64,000 bases of DNA. It comes from Granulicella sp. (GTDB lineage Bacteria > Acidobacteriota > Terriglobia > Terriglobales > Acidobacteriaceae). The position numbers and the translations under genes are program-made. A model generated the notes under the pieces. That model saw only the letters and a list, made by a program, of their open reading frames with translations, was not told the DNA's origin and ran no database searches. The first letter of the stretch is position 1; every line of letters begins with the position of its first letter. The stretch lies in NCBI GenBank assembly GCA_025408425.1, contig JANXYX010000012.1:62001-126000 (forward strand), written 5' to 3'. This document shows, one piece after another, positions 7,410-15,107 of the stretch.

Positions 7410-9539
7410 TCAGACGATCCAGGTGATGAGTTGGGAGAGAAGTTGGAGGGTGCTGGTGAAGATGTTGGTTAGTTTTGCGGCGGGGAGGGGGTTTTGGGTG
7501 GTGGTGTAGCTGTTGTTGAAGAGGTCTTTGTCGAGTGGGATGAGGTGGTCGGGATCGATTTCGGCAGAGAGGATTTTGGCGTTGCGGGTGTAGGTGAATT
7601 TCGTCCAGCGTGCCTGATCGCTGATGCCGCCGTCCCAGTGTTCGCGGAGGCGGGTGCCGTCGTCGAAGACGACTTCGAGAGTGACGGGGAGGATGAAGTC
7701 TCCTTTGCGGTGGAGATAGATGGTGGAGAGGTACTGGGTCTGCGTGGTGGCTTTGTCGTCCTGGGGCTCGGGTAGCCACCATTGGGTGGGGTTGGAGGAG
7801 ACGCTGTCTATGGCGTAGTCGAGGACCTGGGTGCCGTAGACGGCTTGATTGAAGAAGGGGCGGAGGGTGGAGTTGGTGGCGGGGGTGGTGGCGAAGTCCG
7901 AGTTGCCGGTGGGGGTGAAGGGCGGGATGGAGGAAGAGCGAAAAGCAGATCCTTTGGCTGCGGCAGAAGCTCCGCCTTCGCTCAGGATGACACGGCCTGG
8001 ATTGGCCGGGATGGCTTTACCGTGGGCTATGGCGACTTCTTCTATGGTGCGGAGGAAGTCTTCGGTGGCGGGGTGGGTGAAGCGGTAGCGGAGGAAGTAG
8101 GTGCGGAGGGCTTCGTCCATGGTGTCGCTGCCGATCAGGCCTTCGAGGGTTTCGAGGAGTGCGGCGGTTTTGCCGTAGGTGATGTCGCCGTAGGAGCTGC
8201 TGTCGCGAAATTTGTAGGCCCAGCGGGTGACGGGGTCGTAGTCCGGTTTGGCGATGTAGGAGATGCGTTGGGTGGCGGCGTCGCCGAGGTTGGCGTAGGG
8301 GTGGTCAAAGAAGGAGGTGTCTTTGCCGAGGATTGCGGCGAGGACTTTGACCTCGGTGTAGGAGTTGATGCCCTCGTCGAGCCAGGGCTCCTCGAACTCG
8401 TTGGTGGCGACCATGCCGTACCAGTACTGGTGGCCGAACTCGTGTTCGGCGGTGACCTCGGTGAGGTGGGTGGGCTCGTACCAGGAGGTGTCTCCGGTGA
8501 AGAGGGTGGGGTACTCCATTCCGCCCATTGCAGAGTCTGGTTCGGGATCGATGACGGTGATGATTTTGTAGGGGTAGGGGCCGTAACGCTGGTCGAACTG
8601 CTGCAGCGATTGTTGCGTGATGGCGAGGTAGCGAGGGCCGGCTTTGGGATGGGCGGCGAGAGCGAGGACGTGGATTCGGACGGGGCCGAGGGAGGAGAGG
8701 AACGTGCCGTCGGTGACGGTGAAGTGGGGGCTGGCGGCGAAGGCGAAGTCGTGGATGTCTTCGCCGTAGAAGCTGAGGGTTTTGGTGGGCTCGCTGCCTT
8801 GCTGGGCAGGGTTGATGGTCTCACCGGTGGGGACGCCGGAGGCTCCTACGATGTAGCGGCGGGGGAGGGTGAGGCGGACGTTGAAGGTGCCGAAGTCGGA
8901 GAAGAATTCGGTGGTGGCGTGGTACTGGTGGCAGTTCCAGGAACCGTGCCAGAAGACGCCGAGTTTGGGGTACCACTGGCCGCCCATGATGAAGTCGCGC
9001 TTGTAGCCGTTGCGAGCGATGGAGAGGGGGAACTGGTCGTGGAAGGTGAGGTGGAAGGTGATGGATGCGTTGGGAGCGAGGGGGTGGGGGAGAGTGATCT
9101 CGGCTACGGTGTGATCGTCGCGGTTGCCGTCGTCGGGCGCGGTGAAGTGGAGGGCGTGGGTGAGGTCGCCGAAGGTGTCGGCGGTGATGTGGGAGATGGT
9201 GATGCTGCCACGCTTTTCGTTGGCGTAGTCGTTATTGCCTTCGGAGTCGTGAATGCCGCTGTTGAAGTGGTTCTCTGAGGTGAAGGTGGACTCGGGACGG
9301 AAGGCGTTGAGGTAGAGATGGAAGGGGAAGGTGGTGAGTGGCTGGCCAGTGAGATTTTTGTAGGTGAGGGTTTCGGTGGCGTCGAGGGATTTTTTATTGG
9401 TGTCGAGGTGGGCGTCGATGGTGTAGGCGACGACGCGGGTGGAGAGGGGCTGGGGACTATTGGTAGCGATGGACTGGGCGATTGCCGGGGCTAGAGGGAT
9501 GAGGAGGAGCGCGGCGGCGAGGAGGTGGGTGCGCGGCAT
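7410..9539 (-). CDS. Exported M1-family zinc metallopeptidase
   Basis: 709 residues from ATG 9539, chosen because it gives a clean signal peptide (MPRTHLLAAALLLIPLAPAI, cleavage after AQS or nearby). Gluzincin motifs are complete: GGMEYP at 339-344, HEFGH at 366-370, and the third zinc ligand E389 in WLDEG, which is the HExxH-18-E spacing of M1. It probably acts as a periplasmic or secreted aminopeptidase on oligopeptides. A 60- to 70-base dispersed repeat is read in frame near residues 515-538 (NPGRVILSEGGASAAAKGSA), between the catalytic domain and the C-terminal domain, where unrelated M1 enzymes have no such tract. Upstream lies a 347-bp mobile element. Confidence 0.9.
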   Translation of the reverse strand: MPRTHLLAAALLLIPLAPAIAQSIATNSPQPLSTRVVAYTIDAHLDTNKKSLDATETLTYKNLTGQPLTTFPFHLYLNAFRPESTFTSENHFNSGIHDSEGNNDYANEKRGSITISHITADTFGDLTHALHFTAPDDGNRDDHTVAEITLPHPLAPNASITFHLTFHDQFPLSIARNGYKRDFIMGGQWYPKLGVFWHGSWNCHQYHATTEFFSDFGTFNVRLTLPRRYIVGASGVPTGETINPAQQGSEPTKTLSFYGEDIHDFAFAASPHFTVTDGTFLSSLGPVRIHVLALAAHPKAGPRYLAITQQSLQQFDQRYGPYPYKIITVIDPEPDSAMGGMEYPTLFTGDTSWYEPTHLTEVTAEHEFGHQYWYGMVATNEFEEPWLDEGINSYTEVKVLAAILGKDTSFFDHPYANLGDAATQRISYIAKPDYDPVTRWAYKFRDSSSYGDITYGKTAALLETLEGLIGSDTMDEALRTYFLRYRFTHPATEDFLRTIEEVAIAHGKAIPANPGRVILSEGGASAAAKGSAFRSSSIPPFTPTGNSDFATTPATNSTLRPFFNQAVYGTQVLDYAIDSVSSNPTQWWLPEPQDDKATTQTQYLSTIYLHRKGDFILPVTLEVVFDDGTRLREHWDGGISDQARWTKFTYTRNAKILSAEIDPDHLIPLDKDLFNNSYTTTQNPLPAAKLTNIFTSTLQLLSQLITWIV
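7928..7996. repeat. GCAGATCCT-type dispersed repeat inside the M1 peptidase gene
   Basis: The + strand reads GAGCGAAAAGCAGATCCTTT, then GGCTGCGGCAGAAGCTCCGCC, then TTCGCTCAGGATGACACGG. The outer GATCCT/AGGAT ends and the GAGCGAA/TTCGCTC ends are self-complementary, giving a long hairpin with a GC-rich middle. Shortened relatives occur at 53845-53882 and 62917-62943. The coding frame is kept, adding about 23 Ala/Gly/Ser-rich residues to the peptidase. Confidence 0.7.
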
Positions 9540-9637
9540 GGAGGGATTGTAGGGGGAGCGACCCGGGATTGCACGGAGATTCAGGGAGAGCGGCTTATCG
9601 ATGGTGACGCGGAGGTGCGTGGTTGCTACGGTTTTTG

Positions 9638-9984
9638 GGTAGTGGGTCAATTTGGAATTTGAGGAATTCGGTGGGATGATTGGAGCGAAAATAAAAGAAT
9701 GAGGAGGAGGCGGCATGAAGCTCCGAATCGCGATTTGGTCGGGTGTGGGCGCGCTCGTTGTGGTCTTTTGGAACCTATACATCTCCGCAACGTCACCAAC
9801 TCCACTTGGGATGGTGTGGACTCTGGCCTATCTGACTTGTCCCATTGCGCTGGCTCACCATTACGCCCTCAGTTTCTATTCCGTCCTTCTTATGAATGCT
9901 GCTACGTATGCGTTGGTTGGTTCGGTTGTGGAAACCATGCGGCGGCACTACAAACCTCGCTTGATTTCAAACTGACCCACTACC
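9638..9984. mobile_element. 347-bp non-autonomous inverted-repeat element with 8-bp target duplications
   Basis: The left end starts GGTAGTGGGTCAATTTGGAA at 9638; the right end read from 9984 on the other strand starts GGTAGTGGGTCAGTTTGAAA, matching at 18 of 20 positions. Both ends are directly flanked by the octamer GGTTTTTG (9630-9637 and 9985-9992), a textbook target-site duplication. No transposase fits inside. The only gene is a small membrane protein (9715-9975), and the base composition lacks the G-over-C skew of neighbouring genes. The element has broken the reading frame of the gene remnant at 9967-10161. Several IS families make 8-bp duplications (for example IS1595 and IS66), so the mobilising family is not determined. 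Confidence 0.8.
9715..9975 (+). CDS. Small two- or three-helix membrane protein, cargo of the 347-bp element
   Basis: 86 residues: MKLRIAIWSGVGALVVVFWN forms a first hydrophobic segment, then a Pro/Thr loop, then WTLAYLTCPIALAHHYALSF and SVLLMNAATYALVGSVVETM as further helices, and a basic tail (RRHYKPRLISN). A strong Shine-Dalgarno (GAGGAGGAGG) sits 5 to 6 bases before ATG 9715. I do not recognise a characterised family; short membrane proteins of this layout occur as hypotheticals in several bacteria. The gene fills most of the 347-bp inverted-repeat element, and the stop lies just before the right terminal repeat. Function unknown: it could be simple cargo or a modulator of the host membrane. 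Confidence 0.7.
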   Translation: MKLRIAIWSGVGALVVVFWNLYISATSPTPLGMVWTLAYLTCPIALAHHYALSFYSVLLMNAATYALVGSVVETMRRHYKPRLISN

Positions 9985-10161
9985 GGTTTTTGCCAGAGTT
10001 CGGTGGTGAGGAGTCCGGACGGAGCGGGCGATGAACCAGGTCCAGAGAGCGGCGACTGTGGGGGCATCGAGGGAGAGGAGGTGCCAGAGGTGGAGGGCGC
10101 GGGTAGGGACTGCAATGGTGGTGGTGGGGGGAGGATGACTGGCTGGGGTTGCGGTGGCCAC
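9967..10161 (-). pseudogene. N-terminal remnant of a membrane protein, truncated by the 347-bp element
   Basis: 64 residues beginning MATATPASHPPPTTTIAVPT, followed by LHLWHLLSLDAPTVAALWTW, a stretch reminiscent of the N-terminus of UbiA-like or related polyprenyl/membrane proteins (impression only). The start lies 3 bases after the stop codon of the GH57 gene on the same strand, as in an operon. Codon 59 ends exactly at the 8-bp target duplication, and the last five residues (GSGSV) and TGA are supplied by the terminal repeat of the inserted element. If the element and one octamer are removed, the frame stays open into the region upstream of the M1 gene, without an obvious continuation of the original protein, so further decay is likely. 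Confidence 0.5.
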
Positions 10162-10164
10162 GCC

Positions 10165-12048
10165 TTATTTTAGGCTGGTTTGGTGGGATCCGGCTGCCCA
10201 ATGGCTGGGATCGATATCGGGAAAGATGCTGTCGCGTTGTTCGATCTCGGCGAGACGGGCTTCCTGTTCGGGAGTGATGGAGTTAGTGGATTCGAGGGTC
10301 TTCCAGATGTCTTTGAGCTCGTTGAACTGGTCGTTGTGGGTGAGGAAGCGGACTTCTGCGTAGTCGCGGGCGGCTCCGGTGGTGATGAGGAACTGCCAGT
10401 CCGAGGACTCGATGAGGAGGAGTTCACGGCAGATTTGCTGGGCGATTCGCTTGCCGAGAGCGGAATCGTGCCAGAGGGTGGTGGAGCAGACGTCGCGTGT
10501 ATAGAGTTCGGCGGGATAGATGTGGGTGTAGGTCCAGGAGGTTTCAGGATTCATCCAGACTTGATGTGTGCCCTCGGCGCCCCAGGAGCCTTCGTGCATG
10601 GTGATGGTGGTGACGGGGGGATATGTCTCGAGGTATTCGGCGCAGCTGATGAGCTGGATTCCGCTGTTGTAGTCGTGGAGGTTGCGGGCTACGGCTTCGA
10701 GCCAGAGGATGCCCTCGAACCACCAGTGGCCGAAGAGCTCGGCGTCAAAGAGGGCGCAGAGGATGGGTGGGGTTTTGGTGTTGTTAAAGCTGGGCTGCAG
10801 GGACTCCCAGACGAGATGGACAAAGTGTTCGGCGTGGGCTTTGATTCGCTCGGCGGCCTGGTTGGGGAAGTATGGCTGCTTATCGGCCATGTCGACGTTT
10901 GCGCCGGTGACGCTCCAGTAGCGGTGACCGCCGGGCCAGCGTTTTTTGTGGAAGTCGAGGTAGCTGGCATCGCCGGGGTAGCCGGTGTCACCCGACCAGA
11001 CCTGGACGCCTGTGCGGGGGTCACGGGGGAAGACAGAGGTGACGTAGCGTTGTTCTTTTTTGTTGGTGATGGAGCCGCCGACGTAGTAGGGCTGGTAGAG
11101 CGAGCGCTCGGATGTGATGCTGGTGGGAGTGGGAGTGGGAGTGGGAGTGGGAGTGGGAGTGGGAGTGGGAGCGGAAGTGGGAGCGGGAGTGGAGTTGGCA
11201 GGACGGTTGTCGATCTCCTGTTGCGCAGTTACCGTTGCCGTCTGGGGAGTGGGAGTGGAGTTGGCAGGACGAGTGTAGGGAGAGTTGGAGTGGCGGGAGT
11301 TTTCGACGAGGTGGGTGTCTACGAAGAAGAAGTCGATGCCCGACTCGGCGAGAGCTTGTTCGACGCCGATGCGTTCGAAGCCGGGGGGTGTTGGGTAGCC
11401 GTTGGCGCTGGGGACGGGGTAGTCCCAGAAGCCTGCGGGGCGGTAGCCGCACTCTGGAGCCCAGATGCCCTTGGGATGCTTGCCGATGTGTCGGAGGTGG
11501 GTCTCGACGGCGGTGCGGATCTGTCCGCGGACGGACTCGTCGGTGCCGAGGAGCGGCATGTAGCCGTGGGTGGCGCCGCAGGTGATGATGTCGATGAGGC
11601 CGATGTCATTGAAGTGCCGGAAGGCCTGAATGATGTTCTGGTCGAAGGCATTGAAGTCTTCGAGGGCCTGGGTGAAGAAGCGGTGCCAGAAGCGTGCGAT
11701 CTCGGCATAGTGGGCCTCGCCAGACTGGGTAAAGAACGCTTCGTCTTCGCGGGCGGCTACGATTTTGCGGGTGAGGTACTTGGGGAATTCCTCGATGAAG
11801 ACAGGGTGGGAGAGCTGTTCGAGGAGGATGGGGGAGAGATTGAGGTTGCAGTTGAAGCGAATGCCATCGTGTTCGAGGTTGGCAAGGACGCGAAGGAGTG
11901 GGAGATAGGTTTCGGCGGCAGCTTCGTGGAGCCACTCCATGCCGTGAGGCCAGGTGCCGTGATTTACGACATAAGGCAGGTGGGCGTGGAGGGTAAACGT
12001 GAGGAACCCTGCTGGTTGAGCGGCTGCGGTGTTCGATTGCTGCGACAA
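10165..12048 (-). CDS. GH57 1,4-alpha-glucan branching enzyme family (DUF1957)
   Basis: 627 residues of glycoside hydrolase family 57, branching-enzyme type, acting on alpha-glucans such as glycogen. Early motif HAHLPYV (residues 21-27), catalytic nucleophile glutamate in GIWAPECGYRP (E199), catalytic acid aspartate in CALFDAELFGHWW (D435), and the C-terminal helical domain are all recognisable. Start ATG 12048. Between the two catalytic motifs, residues about 251-312 form a Pro/Thr-rich low-complexity insert coded by a GGGAGT hexanucleotide repeat, absent from typical family members and probably a flexible surface loop. No signal peptide, so cytoplasmic. The next gene on the strand is the broken one at 9967-10161. 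Confidence 0.88.
   Translation of the reverse strand: MSQQSNTAAAQPAGFLTFTLHAHLPYVVNHGTWPHGMEWLHEAAAETYLPLLRVLANLEHDGIRFNCNLNLSPILLEQLSHPVFIEEFPKYLTRKIVAAREDEAFFTQSGEAHYAEIARFWHRFFTQALEDFNAFDQNIIQAFRHFNDIGLIDIITCGATHGYMPLLGTDESVRGQIRTAVETHLRHIGKHPKGIWAPECGYRPAGFWDYPVPSANGYPTPPGFERIGVEQALAESGIDFFFVDTHLVENSRHSNSPYTRPANSTPTPQTATVTAQQEIDNRPANSTPAPTSAPTPTPTPTPTPTPTPTSITSERSLYQPYYVGGSITNKKEQRYVTSVFPRDPRTGVQVWSGDTGYPGDASYLDFHKKRWPGGHRYWSVTGANVDMADKQPYFPNQAAERIKAHAEHFVHLVWESLQPSFNNTKTPPILCALFDAELFGHWWFEGILWLEAVARNLHDYNSGIQLISCAEYLETYPPVTTITMHEGSWGAEGTHQVWMNPETSWTYTHIYPAELYTRDVCSTTLWHDSALGKRIAQQICRELLLIESSDWQFLITTGAARDYAEVRFLTHNDQFNELKDIWKTLESTNSITPEQEARLAEIEQRDSIFPDIDPSHWAAGSHQTSLK
11125..11195. repeat. 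GGGAGT hexanucleotide microsatellite within the GH57 gene
   Basis: Seven perfect GGGAGT units run from 11125 to 11166, followed by degenerate units to about 11195. On the coding strand they give alternating Thr-Pro. A second block at about 11248-11270 repeats GAGTGGAGTTGGCAGGACG, also present at 11188-11206 (minor variations), so the insert grew by more than one duplication. Unit length of 6 keeps the frame whatever the copy number. Confidence 0.85.
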
Positions 12049-12304
12049 GGCGGAGTACCTCGAAGGGGGAGTTCTTCAGCAGTGCGGCCAGCGTGTTCCA
12101 CGTGGACAGGGAATATGCGGATGAGTTTACACCAGAGCGACAGGGTGTCTGGTAAGCCCAAGTCAGGGGGCGGTGCGGTGTTTTGGTGCCTCCCTGACTT
12201 GGATGCATTGGAGTTGCGATTTGCTGCCAGAAGTCGTCATTTTGATGCTGTGTAACTGCTGACAGGTAATAATTTGCATCCAGATGGACGAGGTTGAGCG
12301 AGGC

Positions 12305-13450
12305 TTACTGCTCTTGAGCGCGCCGCTGAAGGTTGGGATCGGTGGAGGGTGCTTCCTTGCTGGAGACGCGAACTGAGATAGCGTTGGTGAGCTGGAAGCG
12401 GATGAGGGACTCAGAGGGAATCTGAACCTGCTGGCCTTTGGTGATTGCCTGGGCTCCTGCGCCGACGCCTGCGCCCGAGGCTGCACCGATGGCTGCTCCT
12501 TTACCGCCGCCGAAGATTCCGCCGAGGATGGCACCGACTGCTGCTCCGCCGCCGACCTTTTCCGCAGTGTTCTTGCCGCGGCCGGTGCCTTCTTTGCTGA
12601 AGGCTGCTGTGGTGACGGGGATGCGCTCACCGTGGCGGTTGATGTTGGTGAGTTCGATGGAGAGGAGGGAGGCTCCCTTGAAGTGCGCGGCTTCGTGCAC
12701 TTCGTCGACTCGACCGGTGACGGGGGTTCCCTGGGGGATGGCGACGACGCCGTCGATGATGATGTCGGTGGCGACGCTGCCGGTGAAGGATTCTCCGGGC
12801 TGGGTGGTGGCACTATCGAGGGTCTGCGTGATGCGGATTGGGAGAGTGCTGCCGGATGGGATGGTTACGTCGCGGAAGGTGGGGGCTGGAGGTGGAGGTG
12901 GAGGAGCCTGCTCCTGCCGCTGAGCGGGCCGTTCGACGGGGGCTGGAGCGGGTTGCGGCTGGTAGGTGGAGACGTCAGACTGCCTAGTTCCTGCTGAAGG
13001 TTTTTTGGGGCTGGCGGTGCGGGCCGGGGCAGGTGCCGGGGCGACTGGCGCGGGTGCAGTGATGGCTGGAGCAGGTGTTGCGGCAGCGACGGGAGCTGGA
13101 GCCTGGACGGTGAGGTCATTAACCACGGTACGAATACCGGGAACCTGGGCTGCGTCGTTGGCGGCGAGAGCGCGAGCGGCTTCACTGCTGACGGTGCCGT
13201 TGAGGGTGGCGACGCCGTTCTGGACAGAGGACTGAATGGTCTCGGAGTGGAGGGCGCTGTCGCCAGAGAGTCGTTCCTGGAGTGCGGTGGTGACGGCTGC
13301 GTCGTTCGCGGGGGGCGGGGTGCTCTTGCAGCCAGCGATGCTGAGGCTGAAGGCGAGGGCGGTGATGGCGACGGCCGCCCGGAGTGCGGTGTGGGCGGCG
13401 GTTGGGAGCGAAGAAAGATCGTGAGGGCGGTGACTCTGAGGTGTAGGCAT
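12305..13450 (-). CDS. BON-domain lipoprotein with Pro/Ala-rich linker and glycine-zipper segment
   Basis: 381 residues. An N-terminal hydrophobic stretch ends in the lipobox LSIAGC, so it should be lipid-anchored after cleavage before the cysteine (about residue 41). A BON domain follows (DAAVTTALQERLSGDSALHS ... VQNGVATLNGTVSS), then a long Ala/Pro linker (about 115-200), then a beta-rich domain beginning FRDVTIPSGSTLPIRI, and a glycine-zipper-like tract GGGAAVGAILGGIFGGGKGA near residue 310. BON domains bind phospholipid or envelope partners, so an envelope-integrity role is inferred. Start ATG 13450. The gene stands alone, divergent from the YtxH/DUF948 pair, which also look envelope-associated. 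Confidence 0.82.
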   Translation of the reverse strand: MPTPQSHRPHDLSSLPTAAHTALRAAVAITALAFSLSIAGCKSTPPPANDAAVTTALQERLSGDSALHSETIQSSVQNGVATLNGTVSSEAARALAANDAAQVPGIRTVVNDLTVQAPAPVAAATPAPAITAPAPVAPAPAPARTASPKKPSAGTRQSDVSTYQPQPAPAPVERPAQRQEQAPPPPPPAPTFRDVTIPSGSTLPIRITQTLDSATTQPGESFTGSVATDIIIDGVVAIPQGTPVTGRVDEVHEAAHFKGASLLSIELTNINRHGERIPVTTAAFSKEGTGRGKNTAEKVGGGAAVGAILGGIFGGGKGAAIGAASGAGVGAGAQAITKGQQVQIPSESLIRFQLTNAISVRVSSKEAPSTDPNLQRRAQEQ

Positions 13451-13893
13451 TCAATTCCTTTCGTTGCTTCGAAACACTTTGCAAACACTGAGAGCCCGTG
13501 TTGCGCTGCGGGGGGAGCGTGGCAGCTGTGCTCTCCACTAGAACGATACCTCTCAATTGACGGCGGAGAGTGAAAAAGGATGCTTTTTGGGAGAATGATT
13601 GGAAGTGGATAGGATGCGCGCAACCCTCAGTATGGGAAGGGCATCCACTAGAGAGAAGGCTGCACTGGACTGGTCTGCCGGGAGGTTGAAGTCCGGGAGA
13701 TTGGGCTTGGCGTAAATGATTGAAAGCGGTGGGACAGAGAGGGTCGTCAGAGGTATGCTGGAGTCAGCGGAATTTGATTTTGGTTCTAACAGTTGTGTAG
13801 ACGGACTTGCAGCGACCGACGACGAAGTTTTATCGGAGCGAAATTGGAAAGCAGCAGTATTCCTCATACAAGTTTTAAAACAGGAGAATGACA
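13451..13893. other. Intergenic region, 443 bases, no gene supported
   Basis: Divergent spacer between the BON lipoprotein and YtxH genes, so it must hold both promoters. It is less GC-rich than the flanks, and short open frames have no domain, codon bias or ribosome site to support them. I cannot place a convincing sigma-70 promoter. Confidence 0.6.
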
Positions 13894-14280
13894 ATGTCAG
13901 ATAACGACAATGGAGTAAGCGGATTTGGTTGGTTTCTCGCAGGTCTGGGCATCGGCGCATTGGTAGGAGTGTTGTATGCGCCGAAGGCAGGAAAAGAGAC
14001 GCGCGACGATATCGTAGCCGGCGCCCTGGATGCGAAGGAACGTGCTGCTGTGCTGGCTGAGCAGGCCAGGGAGCGGGCCACTGCGTTGGCCGGCCAGGGC
14101 AAGCAGCAGGTTGGCGAATATGTCGATCGCGGTAAGGAGTACTACGACCGCGGGCGGACGCAGTGGACGCAGTATGTGGAAAAGGGCAAGAGCCTGGTTC
14201 ATGAGCAGCAGGAGAAGGTTGGAGCTGCGATTGATGCTGGTAAAGAAGCTTATGTAAGCACGACGACCGATAAGGCGTAA
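13894..14280 (+). CDS. YtxH-domain membrane-anchored protein
   Basis: 128 residues from ATG 13894, chosen over the in-frame ATG at 13888 because AGGAG (13882-13886) is 7 bases from the former and only 1 from the latter. One N-terminal membrane helix FGWFLAGLGIGALVGVLYAP is followed directly by the YtxH signature PKAGKETRDDI and a long charged helix rich in Ala, Glu, Arg and Lys with repeated GKE/GK motifs. The family (YtxH/gas-vesicle-like) is small, membrane-bound and often stress-induced. It lies upstream of a DUF948-type gene, a pairing also known from Bacillus (ytxG-ytxH), which supports a shared envelope or stress role. Confidence 0.85.
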   Translation: MSDNDNGVSGFGWFLAGLGIGALVGVLYAPKAGKETRDDIVAGALDAKERAAVLAEQARERATALAGQGKQQVGEYVDRGKEYYDRGRTQWTQYVEKGKSLVHEQQEKVGAAIDAGKEAYVSTTTDKA

Positions 14281-14300
14281 GTAAGAGTGAGAAATGACAG

Positions 14301-14331
14301 GGCCCGGTCATTCTGAGGAAGGAGCCGGGCC
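14301..14331 (+). terminator. Possible terminator after the YtxH gene
   Basis: Stem GGCCCGG (14301-14307) with CCGGGCC (14325-14331) and a 17-base loop, 20 bases after the stop. There is no uridine run behind it, so it may only be a weak stop or a processing hairpin. Confidence 0.4.
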
Positions 14332-14340
14332 TTATGATTG

Positions 14341-14456
14341 TTGGCTCAAGGCTGTAATGCTTGGCTCAAGGCTGTAATGCTTGGCTCAAGGCTGTAATGC
14401 TTGGCTCATGGCTGTAACTGTTGGCTCATGGCTGTAACTGTTGGCTCATGGCTGTT
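14341..14456. repeat. Six-copy 20-bp tandem repeat
   Basis: Three identical units TTGGCTCAAGGCTGTAATGC are followed by units TTGGCTCATGGCTGTAACTG, the sixth ending after GGCTGTTAG. The array fills the gap between the YtxH and DUF948 genes. The two sub-types in blocks of three suggest stepwise expansion. It lacks spacers and is not a CRISPR. Confidence 0.92.
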
Positions 14457-14473
14457 AGAGAGCGAGAGAGACT

Positions 14474-15025
14474 ATGGAAGCTGTTCGAGTGGTTGTTTCT
14501 GGAATGTGGTTGCAGGGTGGGGACTCGCTGTCGTCGGGAAACTCACGGCTGCTGATGATTTTTGTGGGGATGGTGGCGGTTGCGATGTCTGCGCAGGCGG
14601 TCGCTCTGGTTGCGATGGCGATTGGTGCGGCGAAGGCACGGAAGCGCGGGATGGAGATTGCGGAAGAACTTCGTATCAAGGTTCTGCCGGTGATCGACGG
14701 GGCGCAGGAGATACTTCGCGATACGACTCCAAAGATAAAGATTATTACGGAGAATCTGGTGGAGACGAGCCATATTGTCCGGAGTCAGGCGCAGGAGTTC
14801 GACGCGACGTTGAGTGAAGTGAATGACCGGACTCGGGCGCAGGTGGCACGAGTGGATGGCATGATTACTTCGACACTGACAACGACAGCGGAGATTGTGG
14901 CGACGATTCAGCAGAGCATTCGGGTGCCGGTGCGCCAGGTAGCCGGACTGGTGAATGGCCTGAAGGCCGGACTGGATGTGCTGGTGGGTCGGGCCAAGAG
15001 CTTTGGGGGCTTCGGCGGGAAGTAA
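14474..15025 (+). CDS. DUF948-type membrane protein with coiled coil
   Basis: 183 residues. One membrane helix RLLMIFVGMVAVAMSAQAVALVAMAIGAAKA near residues 25-55 is followed by a charged, mostly helical segment with heptad character (IAEELRIKVLPVIDGAQEIL ... HIVRSQAQEFDATLSEVNDR) and ends in LVGRAKSFGGFGGK. This layout fits the DUF948/YtxG-like proteins that accompany YtxH. The start at ATG 14474 follows purine-rich GAGAGCGAGAGAGA, a poor ribosome site. The 20-bp tandem repeat ends about 18 bases before the start and must be in its leader if the two genes are co-transcribed. Function unknown, probably envelope-related. Confidence 0.75.
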   Translation: MEAVRVVVSGMWLQGGDSLSSGNSRLLMIFVGMVAVAMSAQAVALVAMAIGAAKARKRGMEIAEELRIKVLPVIDGAQEILRDTTPKIKIITENLVETSHIVRSQAQEFDATLSEVNDRTRAQVARVDGMITSTLTTTAEIVATIQQSIRVPVRQVAGLVNGLKAGLDVLVGRAKSFGGFGGK

Positions 15026-15107
15026 CGAGCCGGGATTCCGTCCGGATGTTCTGGTGCGGAGGCAGGCTCTTAGGAGCCTAGTTTCAAGGCGCTATTTCTT
15101 ACGATTT

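Noticed and set aside
7782-9278. Long open frame opposite the M1 peptidase gene
   Set aside because: Its product is Gly/Val/Glu-rich with no domain, it mirrors C-ending codons of the real gene, and has no ribosome site. The M1 motifs on the other strand settle it.
10180-12255. Very long open frame opposite the GH57 gene
   Set aside because: Low-complexity acidic/Gly reading caused by codon skew; GH57 catalytic motifs are on the other strand.
14341-14456. CRISPR array
   Set aside because: Units are contiguous 20-bp tandem repeats without spacers.
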